Below are positions 22,351 through 34,559 of a stretch of 64,000 nucleotides of DNA, one piece after another. The translations under genes were made by a program, and so were the position numbers. Position 1 is the first letter of the stretch; each line of letters opens with the position of its first letter. The notes under the pieces were generated by a model. The model had not been told where the DNA came from and did no database searches. It worked only from the letters and a program-made list of their open reading frames with translations. Origin of the DNA: Actinomortierella ambigua (taxonomy: Eukaryota; Mortierellomycota; Mortierellomycetes; Mortierellales; Mortierellaceae); NCBI GenBank assembly GCA_016098155.1, contig JAAAJB010000047.1:1-64000 (forward strand), read 5' to 3'.

Positions 22351-23136
22351 TTAGAGGGACTTGGCAGCGTGCTTGAGGCGCTGGGCAGTCTTGATCTGGG
22401 ACTTGTGGCCCATGACACCGACGGACCACTGGCGGCGAGCATCAGCGTGCTTGTCGGTGAAGTTGGACTTGATGGCCGAGAGGAGGTCAGCAAGCTCCTT
22501 CTTGTCCTCATCACGGACCTCGGTGAAGGCGAGGGCGGTGGCGGTCTTCTTGTGGACGATCGAGCCGAGGAGGGCCTTGCCACGGACAATGACGTAAGGG
22601 ATGCCCATCTTGCGGCAGAGGGCGGGGAGCCAGATGACGAGCTCGATGGGGTCAACATCGGCAGCGATGACGACCAGGGAAGCCTTCTTGGCCTCGACCA
22701 GGGCGGTGATGTGGTTAAGACCGTACTTGACCATGACGGGCTTCTTGCCGGCGGCCTTCTGGCCCTTCTCAACCTGCTGGGCAGCAGCCTCCGTGAGACG
22801 AGCCTTCTTCTCGGCGCGGGTCTCGGGGCGGTACTTGTTGGCGAGCTTGAACAGCTGGGTGGCAGTGTTCTTGTCCAGGGCATAGTTGAACTGGTTCAGG
22901 GTGGGGGGGACCTTGAGACGCTGGTTCAAGATGCGGCGCTGGCGCTGCAGGCGGACATACTCGGGCCACTTGACGTAGCGGGAGAGGTCACGCTGGGGCT
23001 GGACGTCCATGCCAACACCGAAGTTCTTGGGGGTCTTCTCGATCAAGGGGTTGACGGGAGCCTTGGCGGCAGCCTTCTTGGCAGCGGGGTAGGGAGACGC
23101 AGCAACCTTCTTGGTAGCGGACTTCTTAGCAGGGGC
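22351..23136 (-). CDS. RPL8: 60S ribosomal protein eL8 (L7a), main exon
   Basis: Large-subunit ribosomal protein of the L7Ae/L30e-like fold. This exon codes for 261 residues, against about 256-266 for whole homologues, so only one to a few N-terminal codons are missing. It starts at APAKKS after a TATCAG acceptor and includes [21 protein letters not shown], the L7Ae core [22 protein letters not shown], and the C-terminal [14 protein letters not shown]. The start codon must lie in an upstream mini-exon, which I cannot place with confidence: no ATG directly followed by a GT donor in the right phase is seen between 23140 and 23500. Codon use is strongly biased to C-ending codons, as expected for a highly expressed gene. 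Confidence 0.93.
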   Translation of the reverse strand, partial: APAKKSATKKVAASPYPAAKKAAAKAPVNPLIEKTPKNFGVGMDVQPQRDLSRYVKWPEYVRLQRQRRILNQRLKVPPTLNQFNYALDKNTATQLFKLANKYRPETRAEKKARLTEAAAQQVEKGQKAAGKKPVMVKYGLNHITALVEAKKASLVVIAADVDPIELVIWLPALCRKMGIPYVIVRGKALLGSIVHKKTATALAFTEVRDEDKKELADLLSAIKSNFTDKHADARRQWSVGVMGHKSQIKTAQRLKHAAKSL

Positions 23137-24614
23137 CTGATAAAGCCAAAGTAGAATGACACATACAAAAAAAAAGACAAAAGGTAGGGATCGTTGATTA
23201 GACGAGGATGGCCAGGCGTTGGTTTGGGTCATGGAGAATAGAAAAAAAAACGCGCAGCACGAAGGGGGGCGTGTGTTTTTTTTCCAGCGCTCTAGGAGGA
23301 AGTTTCTAACGCACCAGGCCATGCAGCAAGAGACGAAGAGACAGAGAGAAAGCACACTTCAAGGGTCAAGACAAGTGCGTACGCCAAAGTCGCTTGATAG
23401 CGCCTGCATGCATAGGAGAATAGAGAAAAGAGACGACAGATTCTGGCCACCCAAAGGTTGACTGCCCCACTGCTTCACGCATGAATTCCACTGGTCGACA
23501 GCCACAGCAGATCTGCATGCGCCTGCATGTTTGTGATCGTCGTGGCTGCAACCGTAAAAAATATTTCATGCAGACAGTGGAACCGTCTCCCGATGGTTGC
23601 ACAGAGGTGTCTCTCCCTCGCATCCCTGCAGCAGCATTGCTAACAAGACGACTAGGGTATCCGAACCCTTCGTTGGTCATGACCCTGAGGTGGCTGTGAT
23701 CTCTCCGATGTTCTCAATCGTCTCCCACTGCAGACACTGGGACAGAATAGAATGCATCCTCAACCAGTAAATTGTGATGAATGAGATTCGACAATGAGGA
23801 TGAGATCATGGATCATCATGCCCCAATGCCGTCCCTGCATTCGATGCCATTGGCTTGGTCACTGCCTCTACGTCTAGGATCTCTCTCGTCGAGGGATGTT
23901 GAATCTGTGCATGAGACTCGCCCCCATCCTGATCGAACAAAAGATCTCCAGACATGTCTGAGGCGGAGGTGTAAACAAAGACACAACAGGCATGGTGGCA
24001 CAAGCCTCGCAGAGGGGCGTGCTGATCACAAAAGACCTCGAAGATGCTGATCGTGCTGATATAACGGGCGATGGTGATGGTGCTGAAAGACAGCCAGAGA
24101 CAGCCAGAAAAAAAAAGGAGGCAACGATGCCCCCTTCCTCCTGGCTTCCCTCCTGTCAGGCTGGATCCTGCTCAAAAGGTCGTACCATTTTTGCACAGAG
24201 AAGAGAAAAGAGGGAACTTGCTACTTCTGGCCCCGAAAATTTTTTTAAAGCTGTTTTTTTGTTGTGCCCCGCCCCCAATCAATATACTCTCCGACAGCCC
24301 CGACTTGCTCTCTATCAATCTCCTGGCTGTTGCAGATAAAATCGCCGTACACGGTGAACTCCCGATCCGCGTTTCCACGTACGTTGGATCGGCGCCACCA
24401 TCAGTCGGCAATTTGCTTATGCAGATATGCATTTAAATCGAAGCCGTTCCTGATCCTGACCGTCGGCCACGAAAAGGTGTGGGAAAAGCGAACCCCACAA
24501 AAAAAAGAAGAAAAAACGCCGCACCCAAAAGAAACTGCATGTAGAATCTCATTCTCCTTTCTTGCTCATTCTCTCGCTCCCTCCCTCAACACTCATTCCA
24601 AAGGAGAAAACCAG
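23137..24614. other. Divergent spacer eL8 / biotin gene
   Basis: It must contain the short 5' exon of eL8 (minus strand) and the promoter of the biotin gene (plus strand). No other gene can be supported. Confidence 0.5.
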
Positions 24615-27501
24615 ATGGCACATCTTCCTTCCAGGTCATTCCAAGCCTACCAAGTCTTCTCTGCCAACACCAACGTTGGCAAGACTATCCTCTCCGCAGG
24701 TCTTGTGCGTGCGGCCGCTGCGCTTTCCGTCGGTGCTGACAAGAGAAAGACGAAGGCTTTCTATCTCAAGCCGGTGCAGACTGGATATCCAGTGGACAGT
24801 GATGCTAGGTACCTTGCATTAGTGATCAGTCATAGGAAAAAGAGGGGAGGGTGAGAGAGTTAAACGAACAAAAGTTTGATCATCTCCGTTTGTGCTCACA
24901 ACTAGTCCTCTGTTCATTTTAGACATGTCAAACGATATGCGCCATTGGCAGAGACGCGTCAATTATACGCCTATCGTGACCCTGTTAGCCCTCACATCGC
25001 CACCAACGACGTAAGGAACTTGACATCCAAAAAGTGTTTGAAACTGCTGGGCCGAGGTTATCGAGAGATCCCACCTTACACCAATCTACTAATCATTTTT
25101 TTTTTTTTGCTTTCTCTTTCGATTTACGATTGTAGCCCCCAAAGGATAGCGTTGTTCTGGAAGAAACCAAAAAGGCCCTGAGGACATTTAAGGAAAGCCT
25201 GATGACCAACGAGAAAGGATGGGCACTCTTGGAAACAGCAGGAGGTACGAAAACAAGCAGGATTTATGATCCGATGGCGTTGACTAGTTGACTCTGGATG
25301 AATCATTTGTCAAGTGCTGGTAGAAATTCTGCGATACCAAGTTTTTTGTGGCGCGTACGATGAGAGACATACCAGCCGATAACGCAACCAAAATTAATCC
25401 GTTCTGCTAAACGATTTTTTTTTTTTTGGATGTATGTTATGATTGTTTTCAATTACGCATAGGTGTCAATAGCCCCATCATGTCTGGAGAATTGCAGTCC
25501 CGCTTCTATCGCCCTCTGCGGCTACCAACTGTTTTGATCGGCGACAGTCTGTTGGGGGGAATCTCCACCACGCTGACCTCGTACGAGTCGCTGCACCAAT
25601 ACGGCTATGACATCCCAGCACTGTTGCTCTTTGACAACAAGTCGCTTAACCACCAGTTCCTCGAGCGCCACTTGACCAACGCTGAGAACCGCCCCCAGGT
25701 CTATGTTCTCCCACCACCACCCACAAAGTTGGAGGACCCGGAAGCTGACGCGGCTCAACTGCAAGAGTACTACCAGGCCACCGAGAATTACTTCCGCCAT
25801 GTCGTCGAGGACTTGGCGCAGTCCCACCAACAGCGTCTTGACCGCCTGGAGTCTCTCGGCGATAAGGCTCGCGACTTGATCTGGTGGCCCTTTACCCAGC
25901 ATAAGACCGTCAAGGAGGTCACGACCATCGACTCGGCCTATGGCGATATCATGACAACGTTTGTGCCTCCAGTCAAGGATAATGCCATCAAGAGCAACAC
26001 TGGCACCACCACCAACAACCTCCAGGAGGGATCGTGGCGCGAAATGTTTGATGGCTGTGCTAGTTGGTGGACCCAAGGATTAGGCCATGGCTCACCGGAA
26101 CTGACCCGATCGGCGATGTATGCCTCGGGTCGGTACGGCCACGTCATGTTCCCGGAATGCTCGCACGAGCCCGCCGTGCAGCTGAGTGAGACCATGTTGC
26201 GGACCGTCGGCCAAGGTTGGGCTTCGCGCGTTTTCTTCTCTGACAATGGCAGCACGGCGACCGAGGTCGCCCTCAAGATGGCCCTCAAGTCCAGCCAGGA
26301 CCGGTACCGCAATCTGGGCCAAAAAGCTGGCCGAATCGAGGTATTGGGTATCGACGGTGGTTACCACGGCGATACCATCGGCGCCATGAACGCCTGTGCC
26401 CCCAACACCTACAACGCTCAGGTGACCTGGTACAAGGCCCATGGCCATTGGTTCCAGCCACCAACGGTCGTATACAAGAACGGTCAGTTCCGGGTGGACA
26501 TCCCGGCCTCCATGGCGGCCGACCAAAAGCCGGTGCCGCCGGTCCTTATCAACAACCTTTCTGACGTGTTTGCGCAGCCTTCCCCCGCCGACGCGCGTCT
26601 GGATCTCTACCGGACTCACATCCGCTCGACACTGGAGCGCCTCGTTCACGAAGAGAAGCGCGAGTTTGGTGCGCTGCTGATGGAGCCCGTGCTCATGGGT
26701 GCCGGCGGCATGATCTGGGTCGACCCAGTCTTCCAGCGGACCCTGGTCGATGAGGTGCGTCGCTTCAAGGGCTTTGGCGAGGCGCTGCCGCCGAAGAGCG
26801 CCGAGGTTGCCCAGTCGAAGAACACCTGGCAGGGTCTGCCCGTCGTCTTTGATGAGATCTTTTCGGGCTGCTGGCGCCTGGGCCGCAAGAGTGCCGCCGA
26901 CATGTTGCAGACCCAGCCCGATATTGCCGCGTACGCGAAGTTGCTGACCGGTGGTCTTTTGCCGCTGGCTTTGACGTTGACGAGCGATTCGATCTTTAAC
27001 ACGTTCTTGAGCGATGTCAAGATCGACGCCCTGCTGCACGGTCACTCGTACACGGCCCATCCGATGGGATGCGCTGTCGCCAATACCAGCTTGCGGACAT
27101 ATGAACGCATGGAGGCTCATGGTGATGCCGACCAGGCCCGTCGTGACTGGGGCGCTGACGCCGCCTCGGACGGCACGAGCGGTGTGTGGTCACTGTGGGA
27201 CCAAAAGGTGGTTGAGCGCATTTCGCACCTGGACCACGTGGAGGGAGTCGTGCCGTTGGGCTCAGTGCTGGCCATTCAGCTCAAGCCGGAACAGGGCCGT
27301 GCTGGAGGATATGCCTCAATGTTGTCGCAAAAGGTGCAGCATCAGCTGCGCGTGACTGAGTCGCCCAACAGCGAGACGGAAGTGGCCATCTTTGGTCGCC
27401 CGCTCGGCAATGTCGTGTACATGATCGCGTCGCAGGTCTCGACGCGCGAGCAGTTGGCCAAGGTCGAGAAGATTCTCCTTCGGACATTGGAGAGCCACTA
27501 G
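24615..27501 (+). CDS. BIO3-BIO1: Bifunctional dethiobiotin synthetase / DAPA aminotransferase
   Basis: Two biotin-synthesis enzymes in one chain: dethiobiotin synthetase (BioD) and adenosylmethionine-8-amino-7-oxononanoate aminotransferase (BioA). Exons 24615-24808, 24923-25010, 25136-25244 and 25463-27501 give 809 residues. The BioD half has its P-loop at the very N-terminus, FSANTNVGKT (about 13-22), then LKPVQTGYP and GVNSPIMSG. The BioA half begins near WWPFTQHK and holds FDGCASWWTQGLGH, FFSDNGSTATEVALKMAL, DGGYHGDTIGAM, VFDEIFSGCWRLGR and the PLP lysine in YAKLLTGG. The fusion order is that known from ascomycete BioDA and plant BIO3-BIO1, where the product is mitochondrial; a targeting peptide is not obvious here because the P-loop starts so early. 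The last exon is very long and intronless. Confidence 0.93.
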
Positions 27502-29396
27502 ACGAAGATGACCCTCCTTTCCCCCCCCCACACACACACACCCAAAAAAACACGTAGTAAATAGGGTAAAAGACAGTTGTATTTTATTCTTGATATAGAT
27601 GTCCAATGAGAAGCTGAATGTAACGTGCTCAATTCAAACAACACACACGAGTCTGGTAAAGTTGAGACGCTGAGACGCGTAGCTTTGTGCCAAACAAGAA
27701 GAGCACACCGCAGCGTTACTGAGTCATATCATCGAGGACGGCTTAGACGTGGTATATTTCACCTTTTTCGGAGGATTGTGGACGTGAGAGAGTTTGAAAC
27801 GAGTTGTCTTTGTGTAAACGATCTTCAATTAGAACTCGCCCAACTATAGACTCGCCTTGCTGGACCAATGGAGCGAAAGAGCAGCATGCGATGCGCGTTC
27901 TGTGCTTTGAGGGAAACGGACAAGGTTTTTGTTTGTGCGGGGGAGGGGAGTGGGAGAGGGAGGGGCGTGGGGAGACAAGAGGGAAGGTTAGATCTTGGGA
28001 GAGGCATAAGGGCGGAAGCATCATTCCCTTATACTGCAATGTTGAACAAAAGAGGTACAGGTGTACCCAATAGTGAGGGGTGGGAGGTGCCGCACGACCA
28101 CCACCGACAAGTCCACCGTCGCCGAGTCAACTTTTTTTTAAGGAAAAAAGGTACCATTTTACGACGACTCAGACATACACATGGTCGGGAGGCAGCTCCT
28201 CTGCAGCTCTTTGTTTATCCATCGATCGTGTCTACAACGAAGCAAGCGCAAGGTGGACCACAGAATTGATTGACCTATGGCTGGTGCAGAATCTTGTTTG
28301 CCATACAACAGGAGCGTTTCGAGTGGTTTGTTCATCACTACAGAAGAGGGTGAGGATGGAGGGGTCTTGGGCGTAACACTACTACTAGTGGAAAAATGGA
28401 AAACTGGAGGGGGAAAGGCAGCTGTCTGTCTGGAGAAAGGAGGATTTGCAGCCAGCTGAGTGGGTGAACTCTGATTTTCATAGCCAGATCACTCAGCAGC
28501 ACCAGCAGCTGCTGAAGAACCTCCAGCTGTCCTGACGGAGATACAACCAAAGCTAGTGAGAAGCGCGGAGGAACGAGGAATGAAAGTATGTACAATTCGC
28601 CCACGAGGAAAGAAGGACACGAGGGAAGAGAGAGAGAGAGACGGAGAGACAGAGAGAGAGATGTTGACCCCAAGAGGGGGATTCACTCCCCCTCTCCATG
28701 AGGGTACAGTAGTGTACTGTAGGATGGAAAGGCATGAGCATGAGAAAGACAACGCTCACCTTTGTATTCGTAGTAGTCAAATAGTGTATATGTGGTGTAG
28801 GGATTCTTTCATGTCATGCCTTGTCTCTGACTCGACACAATTGAAAAAGGCCACTTGAGAAGGGATGAATAAACAGAGCGCCAGACGCAAACCTTCAAAA
28901 AAAAAATTCACAGCTCAGGACAACCCACTCAACTCAACCACCACGTTGGGAGAGTCTGTCTCCCTCCCCTCATGCACTCTCCTCCCCCCTTTTGTCCACT
29001 TTCCTCTGACTCTTCTCTCAGACCACTGTTGAACTGTGCAGAGAAAGAAAAAAAAACAATAAATACCGACAGGTCTCCCCTTCTCTCATTCTGCTTTCTT
29101 TCCAACTCTTGTCTCCCGACAAAAAAGACACCCACCACCACCAAAAACCATCCAGGAAAGACTCAGCAATCGTCTTGTCTGTTGGCGACGTTGAAAAACA
29201 AACAAAGATTCATCTGTACGGACATTTTCCTTTGGACCAACCCGCCTTTTAATACATTTTGGCGCTAAGCGGGATAAGCATTCACTAGTGTCTTTGTCTG
29301 TTTCAGGGTCCAGTGCGTGCCAACCCATTCATCTCACCATCCCCCATACCTTCGATACCATACTATACCTCACCACACACACACACACACACACAC
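27502..29396. other. Long spacer before the MFS gene
   Basis: Nearly 1.9 kb with no coding signal I trust. It contains CA/CCCC tracts just after the stop at 27501, a (GA)-rich patch near 28620-28665, and a (CA)n run ending directly at the ATG at 29397. Confidence 0.5.
29374..29396. repeat. (CA)n microsatellite abutting a start codon
   Basis: About eleven CA units lie immediately 5' of the transporter ATG, so they belong to its leader. Confidence 0.85.
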
Positions 29397-30969
29397 ATGT
29401 CATCCCCGACCAAGGCGGAGCACACCGTTGCTCGCACACCCTCCGTGCGATCACACAAGAGCCAATACTCCAGCACCAGCGAGAAGCGTGCGGCACCCAC
29501 GCTGGCGCCCGTGGGACACTCCGACTCCACTATCGCCAATGAAAAGGGCGACATGACAACGACGGCGGCCGCTTGGGCAACAGATGAGATTCTTGAGGAC
29601 GACTCGGTGCCGCCACTGGACACGTCGCGGTACGGCTACGTGATTGTCTTTTGCGGCTTCATGATCTACTTTGTCGTCTTTGGCACGGAACACACCTTTG
29701 GTGTCTACCAACAGTTTGCCACCTCCGATGCTGCCCCCGAGTTTTTGCACGGCGCCTCCTCCGAACGGGTGGCCATGATCGGCACCTTGGCCACGACGTT
29801 TACGTATCTCCTGGGCATGCTCAGCGGTCGATTCGTCGACCAGTACGGCTACCGCGCTGCAGCCATTGTGGGCTCGTGCATCATGGCCGCGGGTCTGATC
29901 GGCGCGAGCTTTGCACAGAACATTGCGACGTTGTACGGGTGCCAAGGATTCCTGCTCGGCATTGGATCGAGTCTGGTGTACTTGCCCGCGGTGGCTTGTC
30001 CTGCGCATTGGTTTGATCGTCACCGCTCGGCCGCCATCGGCATCGTGGTCAGTGGCTCGGGTTTTGGAGGACTGGTGCTGGGCCCTACCATTGAACACTT
30101 GATCTCGAGCGTCGGCTTCCGGTGGACACTTCGACTCCAGGGCCTGTTGTGCCTGATCGGCATTGGCGGCTCTGGTCTATTCCTCAAGACTCGTTTGCCT
30201 CGTTTGCCCGGTGAGGCCAACAAGAAGCCGCCGATGGACTTTAGAATTTGCAAGCAGGTTCCGTTCATCACCCTGGCTACGGCCAACTTTTTGCTGTCGC
30301 TCGGATACATGATTCCCTTCTTCTTCTTGTCGAGTAAGTCCATGCGTATTTGTAGCATGTCTCCAACTTTTTGCACCTTGTCTTTTTTTTTTTTTTTTTT
30401 TTTTTGCTGTCATTGGGTAAACTTCTGTTGCTGACATCATTTTCACATCAAATCTTCCGATTGAAATAGCCTACTCTGTCCACATTGGATTAACACCCAA
30501 GACAGGAGCGTTGTTGATTGGTTTGATGAATGGCGCGTCGCTGCTGGGTCGTATCATCCTTGGCTTTGTCACCGATCGTGTCGGACGTATCAACATGCTT
30601 TGCCTCTGCGCAACTGTCAGTGGCCTCAGCATCCTGTGTCTGTGGCCCGTGGCCAAGTCGACAGGTGTGCTGGTCGTGTTTTCGCTCCTCTATGGTTGGC
30701 ACTGTGGTGGTTTCTACGCTGTTCTGGGCTCTGTCATTGCACAGTTGTTTGGTCTGGATCACCTGGGCACGGTTACCGGCGCACTGTTTGGTTCCGTGGG
30801 TTTGGGCTACCTGATCGGTGCACCTGTCTCGGGTATCCTGCTCGACATGACCAAACCCAATACGACCTACCTCTGGGTCATCCTGTTCTCGGGTATTTCG
30901 ATGCTCTTTGGTGGCGCTGCCATTGCATTCGGCCTGATCTTCCTTCGCCGTTATCGTGTGGCCCAATAA
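29397..30969 (+). CDS. MFS transporter, monocarboxylate (MCT) type
   Basis: Major facilitator of the fungal MCH/monocarboxylate-porter-like group, twelve predicted membrane segments; substrate unknown (yeast Mch relatives transport riboflavin or have no known monocarboxylate role). Exons 29397-30333 (phase 1) and 30470-30969, 478 residues. A soluble N-terminus of about 75 residues precedes the first segment (GYVIVFCGFMIYFVVFG). GRFVDQYGYRA between segments 2 and 3 is the MFS loop signature, and YLPAVACPAHWFDRHRSAAIGI matches the conserved segment 4-5 region of this family. The second half repeats the loop motif in GFVTDRVGR. The intron sits in the central part and has a 20-base T run. Plasma or vacuolar membrane is likely. 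Confidence 0.9.
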
Positions 30970-31890
30970 GTCACTATCCAAGGAAAAAAAAATTCGACCG
31001 ACCCATGTATGGTGTAGACACATGTAATTAGCATACCTCATTTTGTACTATAAAAAACGCATTCAGTCCCAAAGGTGAATCGACCTCTGTACCGTTGGTA
31101 GTCTATCGCATGTCTGATCTGCAAGGATCCGATCCATTGTTTTTGTTTATTTGTTTGCTTGTTTGTTGGCTATTTAGCATCCGCGATATCAACGTGGCAT
31201 GGCATAATATTGCATGAAGAGTGAAAATGTAGATTCCAGACAGATCTTGGGATCACGCGCTTACTGTGTGTCGCGGAGGCGAATGTTGCCTTCCTTTCTG
31301 TCCTTTGCCAGGCGGAATGAGGATGGCTGATTCGTCTGTGCTCAAACCACTCAAGGGCCCCTACTCATCTTCCCCCCATCGGGACACAAAAGAATGTAGT
31401 CGAAGCAAACGCATCCATTGGTGGTACCCATTGACCCCCCAGCTGTCGCACCTTCCTGCCCCATCATCCACCTCTCCATCACTGTACCGAGCGTAGTCAG
31501 TCTTGATTGTAGTCAAACAACCACTCACCTCGTCTCTCTCACTCTCTCTCCTCCCCTTGTTCCGGCATGAACCTCCTTCTGCGCTCAGATCTCTTGGTTT
31601 TCGTCACTGCGTTCGGATTCCTCCTCTCGGTCACAAAGTCCTTTGCGCGAATCTTCTCGCTGTATCGCGGTCTGCGCGACTTTTCTTGGAGTATTTAAAC
31701 CTTTTTGCACCTGCCCTCCCCCCCTGCATCCCCCCATCCACACTTCCTTTGCGCTTGACTATTGGCCTTCTCGCGCCATATCTTTGACCATCCGCCGCCC
31801 TCTTGTCTGATCACCCTTCAATACCTCTTATCACCCTATCCCACTCTGTACCAGTCTTTGGCCTCCTTTCCCCTTACTTTCACCGCCTTC
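30970..31890. other. Spacer and promoter of the 59-residue gene
   Basis: No gene seen. A TATTTAAA element near 31692 followed by about 190 bases of pyrimidine-rich leader precedes the ATG at 31891. Confidence 0.5.
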
Positions 31891-32318
31891 ATGGAGATGC
31901 TTCGACACACCTCTGTACGGGATGTTATTCCCGAGGACAAGATGTTCTTCACATGGGGCACCCCTCTCAACGAGCCAGGTAACAAAGCAAGAAGAATCAA
32001 AAGACAACCTGAGCGAAAACAAACGACAAGCGGCAACAGCGACACCAAAGGCTCTTGTTAGAGAGCAATAGGCGACCAAATGAGAAACCGTGTGCCTTTC
32101 AAAGGGCAATGGATATTCCTTCCTGACCACATTGCCATACTCTTTTTTTTTTTTTTTTTTTTTGCGTCGCGTGGCACCTGCATCCCGACCAACATGGAAC
32201 ACATACGCTGCAAATATCAACACTAGATCGTGATCCTGAATTCAATGTCTTGTCACCGGTTGGTCGAAGACAGTCTGTCAAAAGTCTACGAAAGCTAAAG
32301 CTGCCAAGGTACTCATAG
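31891..32318 (+). CDS. Candidate 59-residue protein, two exons
   Basis: Not recognised. Exon 1 at 31891-31978 ends in G before GTAACA; exon 2 at 32227-32318 follows an ACTAG acceptor, so the intron is phase 1 and 248 nt, with a long T run of the kind seen in other introns of this window. The predicted protein starts MEMLRHTSVRDVIPEDKMFF and ends with a basic patch RRQSVKSLRKLKLPRYS. It is soluble and charged. RRQS and the surrounding basic residues would suit a protein-kinase A type site, which is only a motif match. Promoter-like TATTTAAA and C/T-rich leader upstream support a real transcript. It could also be a leader exon of a longer gene. Confidence 0.45.
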
Positions 32319-33366
32319 CCTCCAAAATTAGTCACCGAGTATCTGGTTCGAATATAACTGATGTTGACTTTTATTTCTTTGCACCCTCCACCATGCCCCC
32401 CCCCAAAAAAAACGAAGACCCACACTAGACTCGGATAGACTCTACCGGGCTCGATCCAATGAGGACGTTCATCACACGATTGTTTACAATAAGGTGCGAA
32501 TCAGAGTTCATTCACATTAGTTGTAGGGGCGGCAAGCTGTCATGGATATCTAAAATTATCGCTCGCGGCGATCCTCAGTGTCTCACCGTCATTAACTGGG
32601 CATCTCCTCTCCTTCCCTCCCCTCCACTGTGGGTGGGTCTGGCTAGACGTATGGAGTGATCGTGGCAGAAAAAAGAAAGAACGGGCGTGTGAATGTGCCA
32701 AGAGCCAACAGAAATGGAACATATTGGAACAAGTTGGGATGAAGGCTAATGGAGACAGAAGGTCAGGATAAAGAACGGGGAGTGTCTGTCCTTTGTCTCG
32801 CTAGGCAGGGGCAAAAGTAAATTTTTGTCCAGCTGATCAAACCCTAGGGCTGTATCATCACCCATAAGAGCATCTTTCCGTAAGATGTTCCTTTTTGGAT
32901 ACCTGACGACAATTGCCTCTCCTTTTTTTTCATTCTCTGCTATTTTCTGCTTCCTATTTTCACTTTGCGTACAACGAGAGCATGATATATCAGATCGGGT
33001 TCACCATAGGGTTTTGGCAGCAACAGCAGCAGCATTGTGTCGATGTGCCTCGCCTTTTTGTTCTTCCTTATCCTGGATAGGAATGAACACATGCAGCCTC
33101 CCCTTTAGAGTGGTTTGGTGGTCAGGCTTTGACACCCACTTTGAATGTACGTGAGGCTGTTTATTTCCCTTTTTGTTCCACTTACCTGACTCTGGGATGT
33201 TATCGGACAGGCACCTATTCTTAAATACAACCTAGCTTCAAAGTCTCACCTTTTTTATCTCCTTTCTTTCGTTCTTTCCTTCTTCTCGCAACTTCCTCCC
33301 ATCTCCCAACCTATCAACTACCAATAGGGTCCGCCTGGTCAAACACCTTTCCCAACCGTCGTCGCC
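32319..33366. other. Spacer before the Pro/Gln-rich gene
   Basis: About 1 kb with no gene I can support. The final 130 bases form a pyrimidine-rich leader. Confidence 0.5.
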
Positions 33367-34323
33367 ATGTCTGGATATTTCCCACCTAACCAGCCTCCTC
33401 AGCAAGGATTCTATCCACCACCACCACAACACCAAAACTCGTATCCTCCTCCGTCGCAGGCGCCATTTTACCAAGCCCCGGCCGGCTACCCAGGACAAGC
33501 GGCACCACCTTCGATGCAATACAGTGCTCTTGGATCCACCTATTCCCCAGCCATGTACACGCCCCCGGCGTCCATGCCCGGTTACCCTCCTGCAGCCGAA
33601 GCAGCCAAGGCTGCTGAATCGCTCGAGGAACAACGGCAACAACATCCATCACCACCACCACCACCGCCTGCCTATGTCCCTAGCCCATATGCGATCCCAG
33701 AGGCGGACGAGAAGGACAAGGAGCGAGGTTTTTTCAGCGGATTCACAGCACCTGCGGCGGCACCGGGCATGCCTGTCCCCTACCCATCCGGTGGCATGGC
33801 AACGGCAACAGCAAGCAGTGGTGGCAGCATCAGTTACCCGTACCCGACGACGCAACCGCGACCTGTCAATGCGGACGAGATGTTTTGGATCCTGTACCAT
33901 CGACGCTACAACGGCAACGAGAAGCAGACCCGCGAATTGGTCACCGAGGAGATGGCCCGACAGAGTGACGGCACTCAGCCTGCACCAGCTCCACCATCCT
34001 TTTACTACCCCCAGCCTTCTGGCAGTGGCAGTGGCAACGTGGGGGCCGTTCCTCCACCGACGACGATTCCCGCTGGATCACAGCAATATCCATCGCACGC
34101 TGCGCCAGCCATGTACCAAGAGTATCACTATGAGCAACAGCAGCAACAACAACAACAGTATCAACAGCAACAATATCAACAAGGACAGCCTCCAAAGAAG
34201 GATGTCCCTGACTGGATGAAGCTCGCTGGTGGTGTAGCCGCCGGTGGTCTTGCTGTGGCTGGCACCAAAAAGCTTTTTGATATGGTAACAGGAGACAAAA
34301 AGGCACACCATCATCACCACTAA
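33367..34323 (+). CDS. Pro/Gln-rich protein with glycine-zipper-like end
   Basis: Intronless, 318 residues. The N-terminal 120 residues are Pro/Tyr/Gln-rich with repeated PPP and YPP motifs. In the middle, NADEMFWILYHRRYNGNEKQ is the only ordered-looking piece. After a Gln-rich run comes DWMKLAGGVAAGGLAVAG, a small-residue amphipathic segment like a glycine zipper, followed by KKLFDMVTG and a tail ending in five histidines. Such Pro/Tyr-rich proteins with a terminal Gly/Ala segment are often membrane- or lipid-associated in fungi, but I cannot name the family. The His tail could bind metal ions; inference only. Convergent with cyclophilin-40, 236 bases apart. Confidence 0.8.
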   Translation: MSGYFPPNQPPQQGFYPPPPQHQNSYPPPSQAPFYQAPAGYPGQAAPPSMQYSALGSTYSPAMYTPPASMPGYPPAAEAAKAAESLEEQRQQHPSPPPPPPAYVPSPYAIPEADEKDKERGFFSGFTAPAAAPGMPVPYPSGGMATATASSGGSISYPYPTTQPRPVNADEMFWILYHRRYNGNEKQTRELVTEEMARQSDGTQPAPAPPSFYYPQPSGSGSGNVGAVPPPTTIPAGSQQYPSHAAPAMYQEYHYEQQQQQQQQYQQQQYQQGQPPKKDVPDWMKLAGGVAAGGLAVAGTKKLFDMVTGDKKAHHHHH

Positions 34324-34559
34324 GTTTGGTCAGGAGAGAGGAAAAGGAAAGAGGAGGTGAACCGCACAGGATGGTCCACAAAAAAAAAGTGAAGATACTT
34401 CCCACAATAAAGCACATAGTTGAGGTGATCCCTCTCCAGCTAAAATAAGGGGAGGCGGAGGAGGAGGGGGGAACATTTATTCTCCCATGTATATATATTT
34501 TTTGTTTTATCTTTTTCCTTTTTTTCATGCATGGCCCCTTCGCCCACTTTTTTCTTCTT

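Noticed and set aside
22369..23154. Long plus-strand frame of 261 codons
   Set aside because: It is the mirror of the strongly biased eL8 exon; the minus-strand product is an unmistakable ribosomal protein.
26092..27120. Minus-strand frame of 342 codons
   Set aside because: Antisense to the aminotransferase part of the biotin gene, caused by C/G-ending codon use.
32335..32360. GGTTCGAAT, possible tRNA T-loop
   Set aside because: No cloverleaf can be built upstream, and it lies in the 3' flank of a candidate gene.
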